Assembly (NCBI GenBank): GCA_039805165.1
Contig: JBDLUS010000082.1
Coordinates: 1-21,931, forward strand
Direction: 5' to 3'
DNA length: 21,931 nucleotides
Source: CAIZGX01 sp039805165
Lineage (GTDB): Bacteria; Bacteroidota; Bacteroidia; Flavobacteriales_D; Sanyastnellaceae
The notes below the pieces were generated by a model. The model searched no databases. It was not told where the DNA came from and saw only the letters and a list, made by a program, of their open reading frames with translations. Below are positions 6,169 to 13,398 of this stretch, piece by piece (position 1 is the first letter of the stretch; each line of letters opens with the position of its first letter). The position numbers and the translations under genes are program-made.

Positions 6169-8034
6169 TTAGAATGAAATTTCAATCAAAGAAAATCCTT
6201 TAGCAGGAATTGAAAGGGTTTTGTCCCAAGAAATTTTTTCGTTGGTCAGAATGTTCTTGCCGCAATTCACTTGTTTGGTAATTTCTTTCAGAGATTCCAT
6301 TGGAAAATCGAATGCGGTCTCATTCAGGTTGTACATGCAGAGGATTGCTTTTTTACCGTCGGCAGATTTGCGTGCGTATACATAAGCGTTGTCATTCGGC
6401 ACGAACTGAGTGAGTCTGCTCGTTGTAAGCCACTCGTTCTTTTTCCGGTAATTCAATAGTGTTTGAATGAAATCGAATGCTTCATTTTGAATTTCGGTTC
6501 TTCCTTTCTTTTCGAAGGCATTCACTTTATGGTCTGGCCATCCTCCAGGAAACTCTTCGCGTACATGAGCATCTGGATCGCAGAACCCCGTCATGAGAAT
6601 TTCCGTTCCGTAATAAATACATGGAATGCCTCGAAGCGTTAGGAGCATGGCATGCGCCATTTTCCATTTTTCTAAATCATTATTAAGTAAGGAATAGATT
6701 CTAGCTAAGTCATGATTGTCTAAGAACGTAACTAAGTTTTCAGGCTTCGTATAAAGATGATCGTGAGCCAAGTCTAACTCAATTCTTCTCAAGCCTTCTT
6801 CCCAACCGAAAGGTTCTGTAAGTCCTTTGGTCATGGCGAAGTACAATTGAAAGTCTGTCACTCCGTCTAGATGTGAATCGAAATTTTGTCCAACTTTTTT
6901 TCCTTCGGGAAACCATGCCTGAACGGCAGAACCTTGCACCCAAGTTTCACCAAATAAGAAGAAGTTTGGATATTCTTTTTTTACAGCGGCATTCAAATTC
7001 GACATAAATAACTGGTCTGGATAGCTGTATGTATCAATCCGGAATGCATCTATTTTCCCCATCTCAATCCACCAAATTGAATTTTGAATGAGGTATTTGG
7101 AAAGGTGAGGGTCTAGCTGATTGAGATCTGGCATGTGTTTGTCGAACCAGCCATTCGCCATTAGGTTCTTGTCGTATTCACTGGCATACGGATCCATCAT
7201 TGTTTCCGCGCGGTAGTTGGTTTTTGTGTAGGTCGGAAACCAATGGAACCAATTGCTGTCCGGCATTTCACGGAAGAGTTGGTGTTGATCTCCCCAGTGA
7301 TTGTAAACCACGTCCCAAACATGCTTCATCTCTTTTTTCTTCATGCTTGTTGTTAGCTTGTTCAACTCGTCAAGCGTTCCAATTCGGGGGTCGATGAGGT
7401 AGGAGTCTGTTGTTGCATAACCGTGATAGGAATCTCTCTTCTCGTTGTTTTCAACCATTGGATTTATCCAAAGCGCATTGAAACCAAGGTCAGAGATATA
7501 GTCGAGGTGGTCGGAAATCCCTTGAATATCGCCGCCGCGACGACCTTTCAGTTCATCTCTATGGGTACCTTGAAAATAGTTAGGTACAGAGTCGTTTTTT
7601 GAATTGCCATTTGCAAATCGGTCGGGGAAGACCATATATATGGCATCGGCTTGCGAGAGTCCTAGGGGTTGAGCTGATCGGGGCGTAATGGAATAAGGAA
7701 CCATCGCACTAGCAGAGGAGCCAGCTTTATTTACTATAAAAAATATGTACCGGTCTTCGGGTTGACTTTTAACCGAAAGGTCAACATAGTAGTAATTGTT
7801 GATTTTCGACTTTTCAACGTTTAATAAGGTCGCGTATTTCTCGCTTTCAGGATGGAGAGAAATTGTTAATTCTTCTCTGCCGTTGCTATAAAATAGCAGC
7901 TCAACCTCGCTATTGTTCATGCCACAGAACCAATTAGGAGGGTCTATGCGTTCAACGAAACTTGTTGATTGTCCGAAGGCAAAACAAGACATGAACATGA
8001 GGATTGTGGAAAAGTATAGGGAACTTTTTTTCAT
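6169..8034 (-). CDS. Secreted GH13 alpha-amylase family enzyme (neopullulanase/cyclomaltodextrinase-like)
   Basis: This enzyme hydrolyses alpha-1,4 (possibly alpha-1,6) bonds in starch, pullulan, cyclodextrins or maltodextrins. The 621-residue protein has a signal peptide (1-21), an N-terminal beta-sandwich domain (about 25-115, with PPNWFCGM typical of cyclomaltodextrinase N-domains), a TIM-barrel catalytic domain (about 125-530) and a C-terminal beta domain. The GH13 regions are intact: DVVYNH at 241-246, FRID with nucleophile Asp334, FGETW with acid/base Glu363, and FLDNHD ending at Asp442. It resembles the SusA-type neopullulanases of Bacteroidota, which act in the periplasm or at the surface. 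It is the first gene of a minus-strand run with the PDZ protein, the glycosyltransferase and tadA, and lies divergent from the gene for a starch-binding-like repeat protein, so both may serve glucan use. Exact specificity is not decidable here. Confidence 0.92.
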   Translation of the reverse strand: MKKSSLYFSTILMFMSCFAFGQSTSFVERIDPPNWFCGMNNSEVELLFYSNGREELTISLHPESEKYATLLNVEKSKINNYYYVDLSVKSQPEDRYIFFIVNKAGSSASAMVPYSITPRSAQPLGLSQADAIYMVFPDRFANGNSKNDSVPNYFQGTHRDELKGRRGGDIQGISDHLDYISDLGFNALWINPMVENNEKRDSYHGYATTDSYLIDPRIGTLDELNKLTTSMKKKEMKHVWDVVYNHWGDQHQLFREMPDSNWFHWFPTYTKTNYRAETMMDPYASEYDKNLMANGWFDKHMPDLNQLDPHLSKYLIQNSIWWIEMGKIDAFRIDTYSYPDQLFMSNLNAAVKKEYPNFFLFGETWVQGSAVQAWFPEGKKVGQNFDSHLDGVTDFQLYFAMTKGLTEPFGWEEGLRRIELDLAHDHLYTKPENLVTFLDNHDLARIYSLLNNDLEKWKMAHAMLLTLRGIPCIYYGTEILMTGFCDPDAHVREEFPGGWPDHKVNAFEKKGRTEIQNEAFDFIQTLLNYRKKNEWLTTSRLTQFVPNDNAYVYARKSADGKKAILCMYNLNETAFDFPMESLKEITKQVNCGKNILTNEKISWDKTLSIPAKGFSLIEISF

Positions 8035-8058
8035 GATTTACGTCTATGTAGAGTGTGA

Positions 8059-8090
8059 AACACTTTTTCGATATATATTTGGAAAGTGTT
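8059..8090 (+). promoter_or_regulatory. Promoter inside an inverted repeat upstream of the repeat-protein gene
   Basis: TATATTTG at 8074-8081 matches the Bacteroidota -7 consensus TAnnTTTG exactly and lies 47 bases before the ATG at 8129. It is enclosed by a perfect 8-bp inverted repeat, AACACTTT (8059-8066) and AAAGTGTT (8083-8090), separated by 16 bases. The right arm falls around the expected transcription start. The layout suits an operator for a dimeric regulator controlling this gene and perhaps the divergent amylase gene. Promoter and operator are both inferred from pattern. Confidence 0.45.
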
Positions 8091-8128
8091 AAAAGTACAC
8101 GAACTACAGTAATTTAATTTAAAAACCT

Positions 8129-9844
8129 ATGAAAAAAATTTTTACATTCTGTTTCGTAGCGTTATCTGCAATGATGGCTCAAGCCCAAGTTGCTGTAACG
8201 TTTAATGTGGACATGACTGGCCAAACAGTTAGCGCAAATGGCGTTCACATGGCTGGAAATTTCAATGACGTTAACTATGATGGTACTGCTGAAAACGCAG
8301 CATATGTTAACTGGAACCCTTCTGCAATTGCTTTGGCAGATCAAGGAAATGGTATTTGGTCTGTAACCTTGAATTTGGTTGCGGAGCGTTATGAGTTCAA
8401 GTTTATCAACGGAAATGACTGGCCTTTCGCGGAAGATGTTCCTGCTGCTTGTCAAGTTGAGGTTGCTGGAAACGATAACCGTTTTTGGTCAATTTCTGGA
8501 TTGAACGCTACAGAGAGCATGACTGTATGTTATGCTTCATGCGCTGCTTGTGGAGAGAACACTGTTCGTTTCCGCGTAGACATGACCCAAGAAGTTGCAG
8601 GTGTTAACCCAGCAGGTATATTCGTTGCAGGTGACTTCCAAGGTTGGAACCCAGCAGGATCACAAATGATTGATCCAGATGGAAACGGTACTTTCGAAGG
8701 TTACTTCTCAATTGGTACTGCTACTTCTGCTCAATTCAAATTCATCAACGGTAATGACTGGGCATTCGCTGAAGCTATTCCAGCTGAGTGTAATGTATCA
8801 GGAAACCGTGTAGTTGATGTGGTTGAAACAAACACAGTTGTTGACGTTATTTGTTTCAGTGCTTGTGGTCCTTGTCAGGCTCCAACCCCCGTGTTGTTCC
8901 GAGTTGACATGACCTTACAAACAGTAAACGCTAACGGTCCTCACGTTGCTGGTTCTTTCCAAGGATGGAACCCTGGCGATGCTGCTACTTTGATGACTGA
9001 CCCAGACGGTGATAACATCTATGAAGTAACTCTTTTACTTCAACCAGGTACTTATCAGTACAAATTCGTTAACGGAGCTGCTTGGGCAGATGGTAACGAG
9101 TCTTTGCCTGCTGATTGTAACGTAGGTGGTAACCGCGAGGTTGTTGTTGCTGCTGATCCGGTTGTTGAGCATTATTGCTACAACCAATGTGGAGCGGAGT
9201 GTGTTGTTGATCCAGATCCAGCTGACATTACTTTCCGAGTGAACATGTTCAACACTGCTCCAGACGCTGCAGGTGTTTGGATGATTGGTGGATTCACAAA
9301 TCCAGCATGGCAAGCAGGTGCAGTTCAAATGACTGATGATAACACAGACGGAGTTTACGAATGCACTGTTAACATCAGCGGTTCTGCCGATATTCAGTAT
9401 AAGTTCATGAACGGAGATGTAAATCTTCCAACTAACGAAGAAGGTACTGGTATCATCAACTGCGGTATCGCAAACGGTGTTGGTGGTTACAACCGCCTTC
9501 ACACACGCACTGGCGTTGCTGAGGTATTGAATATTGTATGTTTCGATTCATGCGTTGACTGTTTCATTGGAGTGCAAGAAGCTATGGCTTTAACTGTATT
9601 GAATGCGTATCCAGTTCCAGCAAATGAGTTTGTAACTCTTTCTTTCGGTCAAGTAAAATCTGCTCCTATCACTGTTCGTGTAATGAACAACTTAGGTCAA
9701 GTAGTTTCTACTCAGTTCTTGGGTAACCTTCCAACTGGAAACAACCAAGTTCGTGTGAACCTTGAAGGTGTTGCTAGCGGAATCTATGCTATCGAATTGT
9801 CTAACGGAACTGATAAGACTGCTGTTCAAATCGCAGTCAAATAA
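8129..9844 (+). CDS. T9SS-exported protein with four cysteine-rich starch-binding-like repeats
   Basis: The 571-residue protein has a signal peptide (1-20, ending AQAQ), four tandem repeats of roughly 105-120 residues (about 22-141, 145-249, 255-358, 366-478) and a C-terminal T9SS sorting domain (about 487-571, with NAYPVPANEFVTLSFG and a final GIYAIELSNG...AVQIAVK). Each repeat reads like a starch-binding or AMPK-glycogen-binding-type beta-sandwich (VAGSFQGWNP, DPDG, QYKFVNG). Each ends in a cysteine cluster: Cys134/138/141, 242/246/249, 350/354/358 and 471/475/478, with one more Cys 20-26 residues before (108, 221, 330, 445). That gives four cysteines per repeat, probably two disulfides. 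No catalytic domain is present, so it probably binds glucan at the surface or outside the cell. The divergent GH13 gene supports this. Codons look strongly biased, suggesting high expression. Carbohydrate binding is inferred from the repeat pattern. Confidence 0.82.
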   Translation: MKKIFTFCFVALSAMMAQAQVAVTFNVDMTGQTVSANGVHMAGNFNDVNYDGTAENAAYVNWNPSAIALADQGNGIWSVTLNLVAERYEFKFINGNDWPFAEDVPAACQVEVAGNDNRFWSISGLNATESMTVCYASCAACGENTVRFRVDMTQEVAGVNPAGIFVAGDFQGWNPAGSQMIDPDGNGTFEGYFSIGTATSAQFKFINGNDWAFAEAIPAECNVSGNRVVDVVETNTVVDVICFSACGPCQAPTPVLFRVDMTLQTVNANGPHVAGSFQGWNPGDAATLMTDPDGDNIYEVTLLLQPGTYQYKFVNGAAWADGNESLPADCNVGGNREVVVAADPVVEHYCYNQCGAECVVDPDPADITFRVNMFNTAPDAAGVWMIGGFTNPAWQAGAVQMTDDNTDGVYECTVNISGSADIQYKFMNGDVNLPTNEEGTGIINCGIANGVGGYNRLHTRTGVAEVLNIVCFDSCVDCFIGVQEAMALTVLNAYPVPANEFVTLSFGQVKSAPITVRVMNNLGQVVSTQFLGNLPTGNNQVRVNLEGVASGIYAIELSNGTDKTAVQIAVK

Positions 9845-9870
9845 TTCCTTGACAGGTTAACTTTTAGAGA

Positions 9871-9898
9871 AAAGGCTGCCGAAAGGCAGCCTTTTTTT
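9871..9898 (+). terminator. Strong intrinsic terminator after the repeat-protein gene
   Basis: AAAGGCTGCC (9871-9880) pairs with GGCAGCCTTT (9885-9894) around a GAAA tetraloop, and a run of seven T (9892-9898) follows. It lies 27 bases after the stop at 9844, a textbook plus-strand terminator. Confidence 0.92.
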
Positions 9899-9940
9899 AT
9901 TGGTTAAATTCTCTATTGATCACGAATGAAAAAGGTTAAG

Positions 9941-9974
9941 AAAAAACAAACCCCCGAACGTTTTCGAGGGTTTG
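9941..9974 (-). terminator. Intrinsic terminator for the SGNH/PKD operon
   Basis: CAAACCC (9947-9953) pairs with GGGTTTG (9968-9974), with further CGAA/TTCG pairing inside the loop. On the minus strand the hairpin is followed by six T (complement of 9941-9946). It therefore ends transcripts coming from 10096. It sits about 120 bases past that gene's stop and back to back with the plus-strand terminator, insulating the two convergent units. The rest of 9845-10095 shows no gene. Confidence 0.8.
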
Positions 9975-10095
9975 CTTTACCTTAACTAAAAAGACCCACA
10001 GCAGAAGCTGCAAATGGACTTAACGGCCGCGAAAGTACGTCAGTACTTGAGTTATTTCGATCAAATATTCATTTGAGTTTTGAACATCTAGATGC

Positions 10096-11334
10096 TTATT
10101 CAATTCCAAGTAAAACACAATGACTTATTCCGTTCATAGTGAATTGAATAATTCTTGGGCTATTTGATTTAGCTATGCAAAATGAAGAATGATTGTTTGA
10201 AGACAATTGGATTATTCTTCCATTTAAATCAAAAATGCGAATATCTGATGCTAAAGAACTGAAGTCAATTACATAATCGTTTTCTAAATTTCGAACAACA
10301 TATTTTTTCTTGAATTCGGAAACACCATTGTCAAGAATTTGTATATCCCACCAACCTTGAGAAGTTCTAGCGCAAGCGTCAATAGCCGAATAGCTTAAAG
10401 AATAAACTCCAGCGTTCGCGTAAGTGTGCTGTGGAGAGAAATCTGTTGACGAATTGCCATCTCCAAAATCCCACGTGAAATTCCAACTTGAAACAGATTG
10501 ATTATCTAGTTGCAGTGTTAAGCCATTGGATGTTGTGTTGACAAGAACCCCTGGATCATATTCACCCACATGCCATTCCATTAGGTTGTTGAACACGACA
10601 GCTTGTGCAGCTAATCTAATTTTCTCTGCAACAACAGGATCTAAAGTAGAACTGTAAGTGATAAGAGTAGGGTCTGTTCTGAATATGACAGATACCATAC
10701 TGCAGGCTGCGGCGTATGTACCTTCAAGCGATGGGTGACTTCCATCGGCAGCATACAAATTTATTTCAGGGTGGTTTGTTCTAATGTACTTCCACAGGGC
10801 ACCAACTGGAGAGAGTATAGCAGCGTTGTCAATGGCCATTTGTCTGTAACGCAAATTGAGCAAGCTGTCCATTCCTTCGTAAGTGCATACAGGTGGCCAA
10901 GAGGCGCAGTTAGAGGCGTCTCCGTTCTGTCTTCCCCATGTCATGTAGAAGATTGTTTCAGTGCAAGAATCAGCGGCTAGGATTTGTTCGTTCAAAGTAG
11001 TTGCAAATGGAAAACACTCAGCAGCTACTTGCGCATCAGGAAAGGAGGGAAGTTGACTTTGCTCTTGAAGTACAACATAGTCCCAGTTACCTTGATTAAT
11101 TAGGCTTTGTGATGTTGCATTCGTGGTATGTACTTGGAACGTAGTTCCTCCCGGAGTACTACTGGCAATCTCCATAGGGAATCCAGCAAAGCCAATACTC
11201 AGCGCGCAATCAGCTGTTAGCTGAGGAAGATTGTTAACAGCAGTGTAGCTGTTTCCTATAAATAGCACACGCGTCTGCGCATGCAAAAGGTTGGCGAAAC
11301 ACACCAACCCTGCACAGAAAAATATTTTCTTCAT
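10096..11334 (-). CDS. Secreted SGNH-type hydrolase with PKD domain and degenerate C-terminal domain
   Basis: The 412-residue protein has a signal peptide (1-20, ending HAQ) and an SGNH/GDSL-like fold. Block I is FIGNSYT with likely nucleophile Ser29, a Gly-Gly pair at 62-63 could supply the oxyanion hole, and DGSHPS at 197-202 supplies Asp197 and His200 of the triad. A PKD domain follows at about 268-332 (WDFGDGNSS ... HTYANAGVY). Residues about 345-412 look like a worn T9SS sorting domain (DIRIFDLNGRII) without the usual closing strand pattern. SGNH enzymes include esterases and carbohydrate deacetylases; the LFIGNSYT...NNLP start resembles DUF4886-like members. Substrate is unknown. The gene starts 1 base after the stop of the M28 peptidase gene, so the two form an operon, and a terminator follows downstream. 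Confidence 0.75.
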   Translation of the reverse strand: MKKIFFCAGLVCFANLLHAQTRVLFIGNSYTAVNNLPQLTADCALSIGFAGFPMEIASSTPGGTTFQVHTTNATSQSLINQGNWDYVVLQEQSQLPSFPDAQVAAECFPFATTLNEQILAADSCTETIFYMTWGRQNGDASNCASWPPVCTYEGMDSLLNLRYRQMAIDNAAILSPVGALWKYIRTNHPEINLYAADGSHPSLEGTYAAACSMVSVIFRTDPTLITYSSTLDPVVAEKIRLAAQAVVFNNLMEWHVGEYDPGVLVNTTSNGLTLQLDNQSVSSWNFTWDFGDGNSSTDFSPQHTYANAGVYSLSYSAIDACARTSQGWWDIQILDNGVSEFKKKYVVRNLENDYVIDFSSLASDIRIFDLNGRIIQLSSNNHSSFCIAKSNSPRIIQFTMNGISHCVLLGIE

Positions 11335-11335
11335 A

Positions 11336-12610
11336 TTACTTAAATGTCACCGGAGATACGATTGATTTTCCTTCACGAATAAATTCAACTTCGGTTGAAT
11401 CACCTTCGTTGAATTTGCCAAGAGCTTCCATGTAAGAACTCATGTCAACGATTTTGTTCTCGCCCAGGCGAACAACAATGTCGCCTTGCTTTAGTCCAGC
11501 CAATGCCGCAGGACGATTTTCCTTCACTCCGTCAATACGCATTCCAACCCCGCTGAACATGTAATCTGGCATTACGCCAAGTGTTACTTTAAACGCTGAG
11601 TTTGTGGGTTTGGGATCTATTGTTTTTGTGAATTCCAATTTAGAATGGCCATTCATTTCAATACACATCGCATACATGTAATTCACGACTTCATTCAATC
11701 CTTCGTAATTGATTTTGTCGAAGTCATCACTTGGCTTGTGGTAGTCGCTGTGCTGACCGGTGAAGAAATGCAAGACAGGAATATTTACATTGTAAAATGA
11801 ACTGTGGTCGCTTGGACCAATTCCACTTTTGTCGAACAACAATTTGAAATTTGTTTTGTTGTTTTTTGTAAGCCAGTTCTCAAACTCAGGAGAAGTACCA
11901 GTGCCACTGATTGAAAGAGCGTGCTCCGCGTTTAACCTTCCAACCATATCCATATTCATCATGCAATTCACGGTTGTCAAATCAATCGTAGGGTTCTTGC
12001 TGAAGTAGTTGCTTCCCCACAACCCTTTTTCCTCACCACTGAAGGCAATGAAGAGGTAGTTGTATTTATTGGTTGAAGCAGATTGGTCTGCTTTTAATTT
12101 GCGTGCCAACTCAAGCAAGGCAGAAACGCCACTCGCGTTGTCATCTGCTCCGTTATGAATGGCACGGTCTCCAGTCCATAAACTGTTTTCGTCTCCCCAA
12201 CCCAAGTGGTCGTAGTGTGCACCAATAATGATGGTGTTCGCAGCTCTATTGTCAATATAACCAACAACATTTTTTCCGCTGATTTCCTTCACCAATGATT
12301 TGCCCATCTTCAGGCTATCTCCAACCTGATGCAATTGTCCATGTCCTTGCGGAATGAATGAAAAAGCTTGGGAGAATCCCAATGTTCCTTTTGGAAGCAA
12401 ACCAATTTTCAAAAACTGATCTTGAATATATCCAGCAGCTTTATCCGCTCCAGGAGTGCCAATGGCGCGTCCTTCGAACGCATCACTTGCCAAAACAGAA
12501 ACATCAACTTTTAAATTTGGAATTGAATCAGCTGATTTTTTTTCGTGAGAGAGAACAGTGCAGCTAGCTAATGCGATAGCAACAATTATGTGGAATAAAA
12601 ACTTTTTCAT
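11336..12610 (-). CDS. M28-family metallopeptidase lipoprotein with C-terminal PDZ domain
   Basis: A zinc aminopeptidase-type enzyme of family M28, probably anchored in the cell envelope. Residues 1-17 form a lipoprotein signal with lipobox LASC, Cys17 being the lipidated residue. The dizinc site is complete: His132 (GAHYDH), Asp156 (GADDNASG), Glu193-Glu194 (SGEEKG, general base and ligand), Asp221 (NMDMVGR) and His291 (DYH). A PDZ domain spans about 350-420 (GMRIDGVKENRPAALAGLKQGDIVVRLG) and could position peptide substrates. At 424 residues the size is normal for M28 proteins with one accessory domain. It likely trims peptides taken from outside. It is first in a two-gene operon with the SGNH protein (1-base gap), and 56 bases separate it from the divergent gene at 12667. 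Confidence 0.92.
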   Translation of the reverse strand: MKKFLFHIIVAIALASCTVLSHEKKSADSIPNLKVDVSVLASDAFEGRAIGTPGADKAAGYIQDQFLKIGLLPKGTLGFSQAFSFIPQGHGQLHQVGDSLKMGKSLVKEISGKNVVGYIDNRAANTIIIGAHYDHLGWGDENSLWTGDRAIHNGADDNASGVSALLELARKLKADQSASTNKYNYLFIAFSGEEKGLWGSNYFSKNPTIDLTTVNCMMNMDMVGRLNAEHALSISGTGTSPEFENWLTKNNKTNFKLLFDKSGIGPSDHSSFYNVNIPVLHFFTGQHSDYHKPSDDFDKINYEGLNEVVNYMYAMCIEMNGHSKLEFTKTIDPKPTNSAFKVTLGVMPDYMFSGVGMRIDGVKENRPAALAGLKQGDIVVRLGENKIVDMSSYMEALGKFNEGDSTEVEFIREGKSIVSPVTFK

Positions 12611-12666
12611 GCTGCGAATTTAGTGACGATTCAATATAGTTTTCAATTCTTCGTTACCTTCGCTAT

Positions 12667-13398
12667 ATGAGGAGTATCAGTCTTTTTTTCTTCGTTTTCC
12701 TTTCATTCATGGGGTATTCTCAAACCATTCGCATTGAAGGAAGGGTGCGTGATCCCCACGGGCAAGGTATTCCAAATGCGATTATTGTGAACAACAGAAC
12801 CAAGACGGGTAGTTTTGGAAATTCAAGTGGCTTTTATTCTATTGTTTGTGAGAAGAATGATACGTTGAGCATAACGGCATTGAGTTATTACACGCGTCAA
12901 TTGTGTATGAAAGATTCGGTAGCGAAAGAGGTCTATCACCCAACTATATTTCTCGACGATAGAACGTATATGCTTCCTGTTGTTGAGTTTATTTCTCCGC
13001 GAGATCTAGAGGCGATTGAAGAAGACTTAATGAGTTTAGGTTTCGATGAGAACCAATTCAAAACAGCTAATGTGAGCAATCCAATTACTTTTTTGTATGA
13101 GCAGTTCAGTAAGCGTGAGCGCAGTAAACTCGCAGTGGCAAAAATGGAGTATGAGGATCGGAAGCGTGCGTTACTCAAAGAACTTTTCCATTTGTATGTC
13201 GATTATGACATTATTGATTTAACCAACGAAGAATTCGATGCGTTTATCGACTTCATGCATGTCAGTGACGATTTCATTCGTCAGAGTTCACAATACGAAT
13301 TTCTAATATTCGTGAAAGAGGAATTTCAACAATATAAAATTTGGAAGCGCGGAAAAAGAGAGTGGAAGGACGATGACTTCAATTACGATAAGGACTAA
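12667..13398 (+). CDS. Secreted carboxypeptidase-regulatory-like domain protein
   Basis: The 243-residue protein has a signal peptide (1-19, ending GYSQ) and a carboxypeptidase-regulatory-like beta-sandwich at about 20-105 (IRIEGRVRDPHGQGIPNAIIVNNRTKTGSFGNSSGFYSI), as found at the N-terminus of TonB-dependent receptors and in stand-alone Bacteroidota envelope proteins. Residues about 110-243 are charged and mainly helical, with no motif I know; no barrel or TonB-linked region follows, so it is not a receptor. It probably acts in the periplasm or on the outer membrane as a binding or scaffold protein. Its stop codon overlaps that of the convergent T9SS plug gene by four bases (CTAA), leaving no room for a terminator between them. 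Confidence 0.7.
   Translation: MRSISLFFFVFLSFMGYSQTIRIEGRVRDPHGQGIPNAIIVNNRTKTGSFGNSSGFYSIVCEKNDTLSITALSYYTRQLCMKDSVAKEVYHPTIFLDDRTYMLPVVEFISPRDLEAIEEDLMSLGFDENQFKTANVSNPITFLYEQFSKRERSKLAVAKMEYEDRKRALLKELFHLYVDYDIIDLTNEEFDAFIDFMHVSDDFIRQSSQYEFLIFVKEEFQQYKIWKRGKREWKDDDFNYDKD

Noticed and set aside
9035..9502. 155-codon open frame antisense to the repeat-protein gene
   Set aside because: It is a by-product of the biased codon use of the plus-strand gene, with no start signal, no family match and full overlap with a clear coding region.
10033..10048. Inverted repeat AAGTAC-GTCA-GTACTT as a terminator or operator
   Set aside because: The stem is only 6 bp with no T run on either side, and it lies downstream of a gene end where no promoter is seen. 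The stronger hairpin at 9947-9974 explains termination.
9845..10095. A small RNA or tRNA gene in the longest gene-free interval
   Set aside because: No cloverleaf, promoter or conserved RNA pattern is seen; two back-to-back terminators account for its structure.
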